A DNA stretch of 62,531 nucleotides from assembly GCA_011053095.1 (NCBI GenBank), contig DRHS01000229.1, positions 1 to 62,531 of the forward strand, given 5' to 3'. The position numbers and the translations under genes were made by a program. How positions within the stretch are numbered: the stretch's first letter is position 1; each line of letters opens with the position of its first letter. The stretch is from Bacteroides sp. (GTDB taxonomy: Bacteria; Bacteroidota; Bacteroidia; Bacteroidales; SM23-62). Positions 36,170 through 45,291 of this stretch are shown piece by piece. Below the pieces are notes generated by a model. The model ran no database searches and had not been told where the DNA came from. It was given only the letters and a program-made list of their open reading frames with translations.

Positions 36170-38980
36170 ATGAAACAAAAGGTATTTCTTATTATACTGA
36201 TGGTGGGAGCTTCTTTTAACCACACTGAACTCATTGCCAGAGAAGGATTTTCTGTAACGAAACTCAGATGTGAAAATTTATGGAATCCTAACATCATACA
36301 AAACCCTGATCCGCGATTTTCCTGGATTGTTGAATCGTCCTTACGTGGAGAGAGTCAAACGGCTGTTCAGATATTGATAGCCTCATCACCGGAGTTGCTG
36401 CCTGATGCTCCGGATATTTGGAATAGCGGAAAAGTTGAAAGCAATAATAATTTCCTCGATTACAGTGGGGGCGAATTACAATCTGCCAGCGACTATTACT
36501 GGACAGTTAAGGGATGGGACAACAATAATAAGCCCTCGTCCTGGAGTGAGGTATCCACTTTTGGAACCGGATTTTTCAATTCATCCGATTTAATTGCAAA
36601 GTGGATAAGCAGTGCAAATATGGAAGAACGGGCACCCTTGCTGCGAAAAGAATTCGAAGTGACAAAAAATATAAAGAAAGCAACTGCTTATGTCTCAGGA
36701 ATTGGAGCTTACTATCTGCACATAAACGGGGATGCCATTGGTGATGAATTTATGAATCCGGGGCAGACGGAGTATGAGAAACGGATCACCTACTACGCCT
36801 ATGATATTGCTCCTTATCTTTTGCAAGGGGGCAACTGTGTGGGATTTATAATCGGCGAGGGCTTCGGGGCATTCTCTAAAGTAAAGGAGGGCCGGTTTGC
36901 CAATAAAAATAAGAAAATGGGGCCATTCGAAAAACCCATGGCCTGGCTGCAAATGGAAATTGAGTATACTGATGGGACAAAGCGAACACTGATAAGCGAT
37001 GAGACATGGACAGCAAAAAGCAGCCACATTACCTACAACCACTTCTTCGGGGGAGAAGATGTGGATGCCAGGCTGGTGACAGAGGGATGGTCTGAATTTG
37101 GTCTGGATGATAGCAATTGGCAGCCGGTGGAGATCACTGATGTGGCAGGACAACTGGAAGCGAACATGATGCCCCCCATGAGGCTAAAAGAGGTGTATAA
37201 ACCAATAGTGAGTTTCAAGCCTGAAAAAGGAGTATATACCTACGATATAGGACAGAATATCGGGGGCATCTGGCGGGTTAGAGTAAAAGGGAAAGCCGGA
37301 ACCACCATTAAAATACGAGGAGCTGAAAAAATAGCAGAAGAGGAGACAAAACGCAGACTTGCAAATTATGATAAATTGTCCTTTACGGACCAGCACGGTG
37401 GCGTTGGACTTTCATATACCGGAGATGTATTTTCAAATTATACCCTCTCGGGTAATGGGATTGAAAGCTACGAACCCTTATTCTTTTACAGCGGGTTCAG
37501 ATATCTGCAGGTAGATGTGGAAAATCCGGATCATATTGAATCACTGGAGATAGAAGGAGTCGCAGTTTACTCGGATCTGGAGTCCGGTGGAAACTTTGAG
37601 TGTTCCGATGAGGTTTTCAACAGGCTGCATTCAATGACCGATCTGACAGTAAAGGGTATTATGCAAAGTGTACCCAATAGCAATCCTCACTCTGAAAAGT
37701 ACGGATGGACAGGAGATATCCACCTCTTCTTTGATGCTGCAAACTACAGTTTATACATGTTGCCCTTATGGCAAAACTGGCTGAAAGATGTATCTGCTGT
37801 TCAGTCAATGATGGGACAGGGAGCTATCCCTCATCTGATACCCAATTATACAAAATATGGTCCAACTACCGCTACATGGGGAGCCGTATTACCCATCGCT
37901 GTATTGGATGGATACAGGTATTATGGAGATGAGAGAATGGTAGAGATTTTTTATGAAAATGTAAAAAGCTGGTGTGAATATTTGAAATCGACTTCGGATA
38001 ACCTGGTCGTAAAAGGGAGATGGGGAGATCATGTCCAACCCGGAGTTGATGAAAGTGGAGGTGTAATAGACAGGGCTGCTACAGCTGAAATAGCAAGTCT
38101 TATCGCGACAGCATACTTTTTCAGGACAGCCGAAATTGTAGCGGAGTTGGCAGAAATAATAGATAATCAGGAGGATGTAAAAGTTTACAGGAAACTGTCG
38201 GAAGATATCCATCACAGATTTCAAATGGTTTTTTACAATGAATCACAAGGAATTTATGAAGAAAGCTACTCCGGGGACAAGGCTTATGATGTTTTTCAGG
38301 CTGCAAATTTTATTCCCCTGGATTTTAATCTTGTGGAGGAGAATAAAAGGAAATCCTTGCTGGATACTTTGGTGGAAAATATTAAAAAAGAGCACGATAC
38401 GCATCTAATGACCGGAATCATGGGGAGTAAAGCCCTGCTCAGGGTCCTTATGAATAACGGGTATCATGATCTTTTATATGATATCATCCATCAGAAAAGT
38501 GCCCCCGGATGGGGATATTGGGTGGATGTGGGAGCCACCACTCTGTGGCAACGCTGGACTGCAAGTGACCATATGCATGCCATGTTTGGGGTGATTGATG
38601 AATATAATTTCAATGCCATACTGGGCATTGGTTCTCCAAACTATGGTGAATCAAGCGTAGGTTTCAGGCATACCTTCATTGAACCGCATATAACTGGCAA
38701 GGTAACCTGGGCAAAGGGACACCTGGTAACTCCACAGGGTCTAATTGGGGTAGACTGGCAAGTAGAGGGTAGTTCGCTTTCAGTAAAGGTAGATGTACCT
38801 GTAAACGCCACTGCAACACTTATCATTCCGGACAACTATCAAAATATAAGTGAATCAGGAAAAACAGTCTGGCATGAAGGTAAATTCAAGTCAGTAGACG
38901 GAGTGACCGATCTTCAGATCAAACAGGAGAAAGTGAATATTGAATTATCTTCCGGAAGCTATAAATTTTTATTGAGATAG
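36170..38980 (+). CDS. GH78-type alpha-L-rhamnosidase
   Basis: A 936-residue secreted enzyme; the ATG at 36170 begins a signal peptide, and upstream codons in frame belong to a sulfatase remnant. GH78 layout: N-terminal beta-sandwiches (LRCENLWNPNIIQNPDPRF; LYLH-type YYLHINGDAIGDEFMNPGQT), an (alpha/alpha)6 barrel with SNPHSEKYGWTGDIHLF near residue 505 and GYWVDVGATTLWQRW near 785, and a C-terminal sandwich with GLIGVDWQVEG. GH78 enzymes invert and release terminal alpha-L-rhamnose. The acid motif differs from the common D-C-P-H-R-E-K: the leading Asp and the Arg are Ser, while the Glu and the later Asp are kept. It is the last gene of the long operon. Confidence 0.93.
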   Translation: MKQKVFLIILMVGASFNHTELIAREGFSVTKLRCENLWNPNIIQNPDPRFSWIVESSLRGESQTAVQILIASSPELLPDAPDIWNSGKVESNNNFLDYSGGELQSASDYYWTVKGWDNNNKPSSWSEVSTFGTGFFNSSDLIAKWISSANMEERAPLLRKEFEVTKNIKKATAYVSGIGAYYLHINGDAIGDEFMNPGQTEYEKRITYYAYDIAPYLLQGGNCVGFIIGEGFGAFSKVKEGRFANKNKKMGPFEKPMAWLQMEIEYTDGTKRTLISDETWTAKSSHITYNHFFGGEDVDARLVTEGWSEFGLDDSNWQPVEITDVAGQLEANMMPPMRLKEVYKPIVSFKPEKGVYTYDIGQNIGGIWRVRVKGKAGTTIKIRGAEKIAEEETKRRLANYDKLSFTDQHGGVGLSYTGDVFSNYTLSGNGIESYEPLFFYSGFRYLQVDVENPDHIESLEIEGVAVYSDLESGGNFECSDEVFNRLHSMTDLTVKGIMQSVPNSNPHSEKYGWTGDIHLFFDAANYSLYMLPLWQNWLKDVSAVQSMMGQGAIPHLIPNYTKYGPTTATWGAVLPIAVLDGYRYYGDERMVEIFYENVKSWCEYLKSTSDNLVVKGRWGDHVQPGVDESGGVIDRAATAEIASLIATAYFFRTAEIVAELAEIIDNQEDVKVYRKLSEDIHHRFQMVFYNESQGIYEESYSGDKAYDVFQAANFIPLDFNLVEENKRKSLLDTLVENIKKEHDTHLMTGIMGSKALLRVLMNNGYHDLLYDIIHQKSAPGWGYWVDVGATTLWQRWTASDHMHAMFGVIDEYNFNAILGIGSPNYGESSVGFRHTFIEPHITGKVTWAKGHLVTPQGLIGVDWQVEGSSLSVKVDVPVNATATLIIPDNYQNISESGKTVWHEGKFKSVDGVTDLQIKQEKVNIELSSGSYKFLLR

Positions 38981-39022
38981 TATTTTCCATGTGCAATATC
39001 GCCTATTGAAATGTTAATGGAT

Positions 39023-39901
39023 TTACCAGAACAACATCCCGCTCGAATAATCAAGGAAATCAAACATACGGCCCTCGTGTACCCGGAGGAAATTTACCGG
39101 TACGGTCAGGGAGCATCTAACTTGTTTGCCATCCAACTCACCAGGTTTCCATTTACCGGGCAGGTTACTGACTGCCTCAGCAACCACCCTGTCAAGGGAT
39201 GGTTCAATACCGCTTTCAATTAATACCCCTGAAATTTTACCATTTTCCATAACCACAAACCGGACCAGAACTGTGCCTAACAATTTGCCGGTATGTGAAA
39301 TTTTATCCGTGATATATTGATAGAGGTAAGTATGAATTGCTCGTGTGCCTCCGGGATATACAGGGTCGGAATCTACTGAATAGAAGAGATTGTCTATGTA
39401 TTTCTCCCCGTCAGGCAGCCAGTTCGTGTTTGAGATCAGTTGATTCTGCCGGTAATTTGATTCAGATTTCTTATTCCCCTTAGGGTGGTATTCGGTTACA
39501 TTATTCTCAAGAACAAGTGGAATCTTGGAGGATGATTCACCTGTCCTGATTATTTTTCCCATGTAGTGATCTGTGAAAGTATAAATTGAGTCTGCAGACA
39601 TTTCATAGATCCTGGTTATTTTTTCCTGCAGTACTTTGGAAACATAGCGGCGGATGCCGTATTTGTCTTCTGATCTGATTTTTACTTTATCAACTGAAAC
39701 AGGTGACCAGCCTGTCTCCTTCATCCGGAAAGATTCAACCTGGAAAGAGAATTCATCTTTAATTATAATATCCAGTTTTGTCCGGGCCCCTGCTTCATTG
39801 TCCAACGGTTTGTTATTCGGACCGAAATAATAGGTTCCTGCTACCTGGGCAGTCGACAAACAGCAAAGATGCAGAAGCAAGATGAAAGCAATTATTTTCA
39901 T
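39023..39901 (-). CDS. TonB C-terminal-domain protein
   Basis: A 292-residue exported protein with a signal peptide cleaved near LSTAQ. Residues about 185-275 form a TonB C-terminal domain: DPVYPGGTRAIHTYLYQYI, VRFVVMENGKISGVLIESGIEPSLDR and GKWKPGELDGKQVRCSLTVPVNF. The N-terminal part is a small beta-rich region without a family I recognise (FSFQVESFRMKETGW; YTFTDHYMGKI). Unlike true TonB it lacks the N-terminal membrane anchor and proline-rich linker, so it is more likely a periplasmic or outer-membrane protein of the 'energy transducer TonB' annotation group than an energiser of the SusC proteins. It points opposite to the operon and its role is unknown. Confidence 0.8.
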   Translation of the reverse strand: MKIIAFILLLHLCCLSTAQVAGTYYFGPNNKPLDNEAGARTKLDIIIKDEFSFQVESFRMKETGWSPVSVDKVKIRSEDKYGIRRYVSKVLQEKITRIYEMSADSIYTFTDHYMGKIIRTGESSSKIPLVLENNVTEYHPKGNKKSESNYRQNQLISNTNWLPDGEKYIDNLFYSVDSDPVYPGGTRAIHTYLYQYITDKISHTGKLLGTVLVRFVVMENGKISGVLIESGIEPSLDRVVAEAVSNLPGKWKPGELDGKQVRCSLTVPVNFLRVHEGRMFDFLDYSSGMLFW

Positions 39902-40059
39902 GACATCCCAAAATTACATCACTTATGTATGTAAATCAAGTGCATAATTCATTATACTTAAATATCCAAAGTGATTTTTTACCGGATGATTATCCGGCGT
40001 ATGAACAAAGGCTATTTAATTGTGGCCAATTTGGTTTAACTCCACTTTTTGGATATGAG

Positions 40060-40209
40060 TTATTGCTTTACAAAAAAGGAATAGTCTCCCGTGTCAAGAG
40101 GAGCAAAAACCTCAACCCCGTCGAAACCAGCCCCTTTAATTTTATTGAGCATGCCTTCTATTCCCAGGTGGTCAAGACCCCACCATGCACAAAATACCTT
40201 TAGCTCCAT
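40060..40209 (-). pseudogene. Sugar phosphate isomerase/epimerase, N-terminal remnant
   Basis: A 49-residue reading frame (start MELKVFCAWWGLDH, then GFDGVEVFAPL) matches the first strand-helix-strand unit of xylose-isomerase-like TIM-barrel proteins, which are normally about 280 residues. It stops at TAA and I find no continuation in any frame before 39.9 kb. It follows the PhyH-type gene by 28 bases on the same strand, so it was probably the second gene of a two-gene unit and has lost its 3' part. An imperfect palindrome with CCGG ends lies just beyond (39979-39994). Confidence 0.6.
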
Positions 40210-40237
40210 GATTTCTAAATCATTTAATTATTCATGA

Positions 40238-41053
40238 TTACCTGGGAAAGATCAGGGGATTTTGAATATCATCATTCAATGGATCGCCCACCTTTAAACG
40301 TGAAATCTGTTCATCTGAGAGGATATTCTGCTCTCCGTTGAAAACACTTCCCTCGGGCATATATGCACAGGTCATTGCCCTGCGAAATCCCGGAGTCATA
40401 TTGGCGTGTGCACCATGGATGCACAATCCGTTATGAAAGGAGCAGCTGCCTGCTTTCATGACCGCCGGAACGGAAGCTGATTGCCTGAACTCAGGATAGA
40501 AGTCGAATACAGCATCCATATTTTTAGTAATACCGGGATTTTCGAATGTTGTTTTCTTGTGAGAACCCCTGATAAAAAACAAACAACCATTTTCCAGTGT
40601 CACATCATCCAGTGCCACCCAGATGGAGAGCGCTTCTCTGTGACTAAATGACCAGAAGGGTGTATCCAGGTGCCAGCTGGTTGGGTTGGCCCAGGGCCTC
40701 TTGATGAGCGCCTGGTCATGCCAGATCCTGATACCTTCCTGCCCGGATAACCTTGCAGCCATTTGACCAATGCGTTCATCAAACATTAGTTTTTTAATCC
40801 TGTCATTGGTCTGCCACAGATTTATAAGCTGATCAAATACTTTTCCAAAGTATTCACCATCTTCATTGATGCCATCATCTTCACCGATGATTGTGTCCTT
40901 CCCCGAAAATTTCCTTCCGTTTCTGTCTTTAACAGCTATTTCTACTGCATCACGCCACTCCCCAAGTTCATCCGAGGATAGAAAATCTTCGATAATAACA
41001 AATCCATTTTCCTGATAAGAGTTAACCTGATCTTGAGTTATTTGATTATTCAT
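40238..41053 (-). CDS. Phytanoyl-CoA dioxygenase (PhyH) family oxygenase
   Basis: A 271-residue cytoplasmic non-heme Fe(II)/2-oxoglutarate oxygenase. The iron ligands are visible as HLD in TSWHLDTPFWSF (about 145) and the distal His in LCIHGAHANMTPGFRRA (about 225), where the downstream Arg would bind 2-oxoglutarate. The N-terminus YQENGFVIIEDFLSSDEL is the family start. Bacterial members hydroxylate diverse small molecules; the substrate here is unknown. It is divergent from the SDR gene, with about 256 bases between them holding both promoters. The neighbouring isomerase remnant and SDR suggest small-sugar or polyol metabolism (inference). Confidence 0.9.
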   Translation of the reverse strand: MNNQITQDQVNSYQENGFVIIEDFLSSDELGEWRDAVEIAVKDRNGRKFSGKDTIIGEDDGINEDGEYFGKVFDQLINLWQTNDRIKKLMFDERIGQMAARLSGQEGIRIWHDQALIKRPWANPTSWHLDTPFWSFSHREALSIWVALDDVTLENGCLFFIRGSHKKTTFENPGITKNMDAVFDFYPEFRQSASVPAVMKAGSCSFHNGLCIHGAHANMTPGFRRAMTCAYMPEGSVFNGEQNILSDEQISRLKVGDPLNDDIQNPLIFPR

Positions 41054-41309
41054 AGTTTTTGATTCAATGGGTTGTCAAATTTAATCCTTCTGCAGATCAA
41101 ATTTTGAATGTAATAATTACATTATTCTCACTTTCCCAATTTCCGGCTTTTGGCCATTATTTAACAATAAGGAAAGTATTCTCCTTCACCGGGGGTAGTA
41201 TCCACACCCATATTGAGCTTTTATTTGTGTTTTTTGACCCATCTGAATCGCTTCAATCCTTATCTTTATTGATCTAACTATCAATAATTCTTACTACCTG
41301 TCAATCCAC

Positions 41310-42020
41310 ATGCAAACAGCAATCGTAACCGGCGCGACCAAAGGAACAGGCAAAGCCATCGCATTGAAGCTTTTAGAACTTCACTATAATCTTGTGATTG
41401 TAGGTCGAACTGCTCAACTTCTTGATCAATTAAAATCGGAGATTGAGGAAACGGGGGGGAGATGCCTTACTATTGAGGCCGATCTTGGCCTTAAAAAAGC
41501 TCCTGATGAAATTATCAGGGATGCCGTTTCACACTTTGGGCAAATTGATGTTCTGGTTAATAATGCTGGAATGTCATATTCAGGAGCCATCACCGAAACG
41601 GATATGGAAATCTGGAACAGGGTGCATTCGGTAAACGCCCGTGCTCCCTTTTTCTTATGCAAGGCAGCCATCCCTTATCTGAAAAAAAGCTTCAATCCGG
41701 TGATCATCAACATTGGTTCAGTGGTGGGTTTTAAAGGATATACCCATCAGTCCGCTTATGCTTCATCAAAACATGCACTGACAGGTTTTACCAAAGTATT
41801 GGCCAAGGAGGTTCAGGAAGATGGGATTAAGGTTCACTTGATTTCACCGGGAGGTGTTGATACTGATATGGCACGAGAAATGAGGCCGGATATAGATACC
41901 GAAGGGTTGATCCAACCCGATGAAATTGCAGAAATTGTTGAGTTTTTAGTTACCCGGAAAGGCAGGGGCACCATCGATCACTTTTATATCAGGCGTCAAA
42001 GTGGCCTGGCTTTTGACTAA
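41310..42020 (+). CDS. Short-chain dehydrogenase/reductase (SDR)
   Basis: A 236-residue classical SDR with a Rossmann fold that oxidises or reduces a hydroxyl or carbonyl group with NAD(P). Visible motifs: TGATKGTGKA (nucleotide binding, residues 8-17), VNNAG near 86, the catalytic Ser in INIGSVVG and the catalytic YASSK near 150, and SPGGVDTDMA after the active site. The substrate is not readable. It has no signal peptide. It faces away from the PhyH-type gene. After the stop codon about 220 bases hold nothing I can identify before a sulfatase remnant begins. Confidence 0.93.
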   Translation: MQTAIVTGATKGTGKAIALKLLELHYNLVIVGRTAQLLDQLKSEIEETGGRCLTIEADLGLKKAPDEIIRDAVSHFGQIDVLVNNAGMSYSGAITETDMEIWNRVHSVNARAPFFLCKAAIPYLKKSFNPVIINIGSVVGFKGYTHQSAYASSKHALTGFTKVLAKEVQEDGIKVHLISPGGVDTDMAREMRPDIDTEGLIQPDEIAEIVEFLVTRKGRGTIDHFYIRRQSGLAFD

Positions 42021-42241
42021 TACAAATATTTTTAATCCCGGGAACAGGACAGGCATGCCTGGTGGGAGCCAACCATCATTCAGTTCAATATTTACTTCTT
42101 TAAGTGTATCCCCATATGGTCGCCAACATCAGGCGGATTCTCGGATATTGGCATCAATGTGATTCCAGCCCATTAAAGAACAATAAATAGCTACTTCAAA
42201 TGTTACAATACTACGTCGAAATGATACATGGGCATGAGTGA

Positions 42242-42484
42242 CACGCATCAATCAACTATCTTGAGTTCCTTTACAGCCCTCATTTCACATTACAGGCTAT
42301 GCAAGAGGACATTGACAAGTACAGGGAGAAGTTTTTGATGGGCTGGAATGAGCTTACCAAAAGCCAACAAGAGTTTCAGGCATTAGAGAATCCTGAAAAA
42401 CTTGATGACCTCGTGCAACTATGGGTGGATCAGAGAGTGTCTATCATTAAACAAATCACATGCGATACATCGGTTAAGCATTAG
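42242..42484 (+). pseudogene. Sulfatase internal fragment
   Basis: An open frame reading NYLEFLYSPHFTLQAM then QEDIDKYREKFLMGWNEL matches the middle part of arylsulfatases, where 'FLYLAYxAPHWPLHA' is followed by 'EDIxKYxGKYxxGWDxLR'. Neither the catalytic cysteine region before it nor the second metal site after it is present, and a TGA precedes it in frame. A translated 61-residue piece from the internal ATG (42299) would have no active site. It is therefore a decayed piece of another sulfatase, directly upstream of an intact one. Confidence 0.7.
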
Positions 42485-42506
42485 TACATTTTTGTAAACC
42501 AATCAA

Positions 42507-45242
42507 ATGAAAATCAAGACAATTGTTTCATTTATAGCCTGTGTATTTCTGTCAGTTTTCGGGATGTCCCAGGATCAACCAAACATCATTTTTATCCTGT
42601 CCGATGATATCTCGCCAAAGGAATATGCCCTGTATGGGGGAGCAATCTCATCCCCGGTATTGGAGAAGATGGCAGAAGAAGGTATGTACTTCCGGACAGC
42701 CTGGGCAACACCCCGGTGTATACCCACCCGGGGCATGTTGCTGACCGGTAAGTATCCCTTCCGGACAAAGGTATTTGAAAACCAGGTCAATCCCCGTGGT
42801 GCAGATGGCATGATCGATCCCGTGGGAGAACGGTATGAAAACACACTGGGAAGCTTAATGTCAGCCAATGGATACCAAACGGCCATGATAGGCAAAATCC
42901 AGACCGGCACCGTGCAGAGCTATGGTTTTCAGCGCTGGTGCCTTGTACACATGGACCAAATCTTTGATATGCGGCATTCGGATATGGATGTTGATGGCAG
43001 CAATGTAGTTCAGGAGAATGTACATAATACCGATTTTCTTTTTCAATACCTGCACGATTTTACGGAGGAAGAAAGGGAGGATCCCTGGTTTGTATACATG
43101 CCCCTGAATCTGCCACACTTTGTGCGCAATCCGGATTATCCGACTAAATGGGGCGCTCCATGGGTTCCGGTCCTGGATGAAAACTGGGAGAAAACCGGCG
43201 AACTGGTGCAAAATGATTTTGAAGCCTGTATCCGGTATATCGACTACAAGATCGGTGGATTCATTGATCACCTGGATTCAACCGGACAGCTCGAAAATAC
43301 CATCATTATGTATGCCGGAGACAACGGATCGGGCACATATGGAAAATCCAATCCCGACTCCGAAAAAGGTCCCCGGATTCCCTTTGTAGTGTATGCGCCG
43401 GGCTACCTGGATTCGATAGGTGCCTGTGATGAATTGGTTGATTTTACAGATGTAATACCCACCTGTGTTGAACTGGCAGGCGGAACCTTGCCGGAAGCAG
43501 ACATCTTTGACGGGCACAGCTTTGCCCCCCTGATCCTTGGTCAGCCGTTTACAGGCAGGGAGTGGATCTTTACCCAATGGTATGGCTGCCGGTGGCTTCG
43601 TACCAAACGTTGGCTGATCGATGGACGGGGCATGTTTTATGACTGTGGCGACAATCGCAATGAATGGGTGCCGGGGGCATATACGGATGTGACAATGTCG
43701 GCTGATGAACAGGTTATATCCGTAAGGAAAGACCTGGAACTTATCCTGAATACAATGCCGGCACCAGACTACGACGACCCGGAATTAGCCGCGCAGTGGG
43801 ATAAGGAATGGATCTATGCGAAAAGATACGTGGAACCATATGTGCCTCCATATATCCAGAGGGTGGTTGCAACAAAAACCCACATCCCATATATAAGCGA
43901 GGTAATCGCAAACAGGGATTTCAAATTAGAAGTTTGGGCAACAGACGATAAAAACAGACCGGATGTCACAATGACTTCCTCTCCGGATCATGGAATAAGT
44001 GTAACACTGGCGCAGGTTGGCGGTACAGGAGTACTCTCATCAGCAAGCGGATTGACAAAAGAATTTGAAGTAAATACCGGGAAGTGCAGATGGACCGATC
44101 TGCAATATTCAAAAGCTGACGACGCCTTTCAAATTAAAACCAGCACCACGATATACGGCAATGCGTATTCTTTTACCATCGAAAAAATTACCGCCTCCCT
44201 TGAAAAGGATTATCTGGTCGGCTGGAATTTTAACGATGCCAATAATATTGCTGACCTGGGGATTGCTGAAAATCTGAACAGAAAAATAAATGGGAAATCT
44301 GCCGGGAATTTGAATGGAAATGACCAGTTCTCAATTATGGGAAATGATTTGATCCCTGCCACAGCCATAGGTTTCAAAGGATGGCAGGACCCGGTAGCAA
44401 CCACTGACCAGTATTTTGAGTTTTCTTTTTCGACTCTTGAATACACAACTCTGTCGCTCTCCTCAACACAAAGGGGAGATTATTATAATGCCCCCAAAGA
44501 TTTTAAAATCCAGTATAAGATTGGTACAGGCGGAACATATACAGACATTGGAGGCGGAGCATTTGATCTCTCATTTGATTGGTGGGGAGCATCACAAATA
44601 GAGGGATTATCCTTGCCTGCGGCCTGTGATAATCAGGATCTGGTCTACATAAGGTATTTGCAGACTTCTGACAGGGGTATTTTGAGCACTACGGTTGGAA
44701 ACGGTACCCAGATTTATGTGGATGATATTTATGTTGCTGGTGTGAATTCCGAAATTCCCGGACCCGACCTTTCAGGTCTGCAGGCCGCCTTAATCAGTGC
44801 CAGGGAAAATATTGATTCTGTAACCGTTGGAAACGGGGCCGGTGAATATTCCCAGGATGTATTTGAAATTGCAATAAATGCGATAATTGATGGACAAAAT
44901 GTGCAGGATACAGCAACCCTACAGTCCGTTGTGGATGCAACACTTATCAAATTAAATGAAGAAATGGCCAGGTTTATCCCCAATGCGACAGGAATTGAAC
45001 ATGCCGGTCAGCCTGACGTAAAAATCTATCCAAATCCCGTATCAAATACCTTATACATCAGTTCAGCTAATGCGGTTCGTTTCAGGATCATTAACACTGG
45101 CGGCAGGGTACTCATCAATAAGGATATAGAAAGCAATAAGATTGATGTCAGCGCGTTAGAAAGTGGCTGCTATTTCATTGAAATAAAAATGAATGACAAT
45201 ACAGTTGGAATGCTGAGATTTGTTAAATATATGGTGAATTAG
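42507..45242 (+). CDS. T9SS-secreted sulfatase with FIVAR-like domain
   Basis: A 911-residue sulfatase. Signal peptide cleaved near FGMSQ; sulfatase domain about 22-430 with FILSDDISPKEYALYGG, formylglycine signature CIPTR in PRCIPTRGMLLTGKYPFR, and YAGDNGSGTYGKSN as second metal site. Then a beta-rich region (about 565-745, LVGWNFNDANNIADLG), a helical FIVAR-like module (about 755-830, GLQAALISARENIDS and GEYSQDVFEIAINAI) and a T9SS sorting domain (YPNPVSNTLYIS to the end). The protein ends in RFVKYMVN. A near-identical DNA copy at 53.0 kb ends with RFVK and a stop, so this gene seems to have lost its TAA (now TAT) and gained four residues. In the usual motif GKWHxG the His-bearing segment is replaced by GKIQTG. 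Confidence 0.92.
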   Translation: MKIKTIVSFIACVFLSVFGMSQDQPNIIFILSDDISPKEYALYGGAISSPVLEKMAEEGMYFRTAWATPRCIPTRGMLLTGKYPFRTKVFENQVNPRGADGMIDPVGERYENTLGSLMSANGYQTAMIGKIQTGTVQSYGFQRWCLVHMDQIFDMRHSDMDVDGSNVVQENVHNTDFLFQYLHDFTEEEREDPWFVYMPLNLPHFVRNPDYPTKWGAPWVPVLDENWEKTGELVQNDFEACIRYIDYKIGGFIDHLDSTGQLENTIIMYAGDNGSGTYGKSNPDSEKGPRIPFVVYAPGYLDSIGACDELVDFTDVIPTCVELAGGTLPEADIFDGHSFAPLILGQPFTGREWIFTQWYGCRWLRTKRWLIDGRGMFYDCGDNRNEWVPGAYTDVTMSADEQVISVRKDLELILNTMPAPDYDDPELAAQWDKEWIYAKRYVEPYVPPYIQRVVATKTHIPYISEVIANRDFKLEVWATDDKNRPDVTMTSSPDHGISVTLAQVGGTGVLSSASGLTKEFEVNTGKCRWTDLQYSKADDAFQIKTSTTIYGNAYSFTIEKITASLEKDYLVGWNFNDANNIADLGIAENLNRKINGKSAGNLNGNDQFSIMGNDLIPATAIGFKGWQDPVATTDQYFEFSFSTLEYTTLSLSSTQRGDYYNAPKDFKIQYKIGTGGTYTDIGGGAFDLSFDWWGASQIEGLSLPAACDNQDLVYIRYLQTSDRGILSTTVGNGTQIYVDDIYVAGVNSEIPGPDLSGLQAALISARENIDSVTVGNGAGEYSQDVFEIAINAIIDGQNVQDTATLQSVVDATLIKLNEEMARFIPNATGIEHAGQPDVKIYPNPVSNTLYISSANAVRFRIINTGGRVLINKDIESNKIDVSALESGCYFIEIKMNDNTVGMLRFVKYMVN

Positions 45243-45256
45243 AAAGGATGAAAAAA
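45111..45256 (+). repeat. Direct repeat L, copy 1
   Basis: The 3' end of the 911-residue sulfatase gene plus the ATGAAAAAA beyond it. It aligns gap-free to 52878-53023; from 45154 onwards only a few bases differ by eye. At the second copy this stretch runs directly into the intact sulfatase gene, whereas here it runs into the higBA segment. Confidence 0.85.
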
Positions 45257-45291
45257 GTTTGGGGAGTCCAATATTTTCAGGGGGTACTTTA

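Noticed and set aside
39925..40203. 92-codon plus-strand frame between the TonB-like and PhyH-like genes
   Set aside because: Opposite to the sugar-isomerase remnant, low complexity, no family features; the remnant on the minus strand explains this DNA better.
42021..42241. Possible gene remnant after the SDR gene
   Set aside because: A short minus-strand translation looks vaguely protein-like, but it holds stops and matches no family I know.
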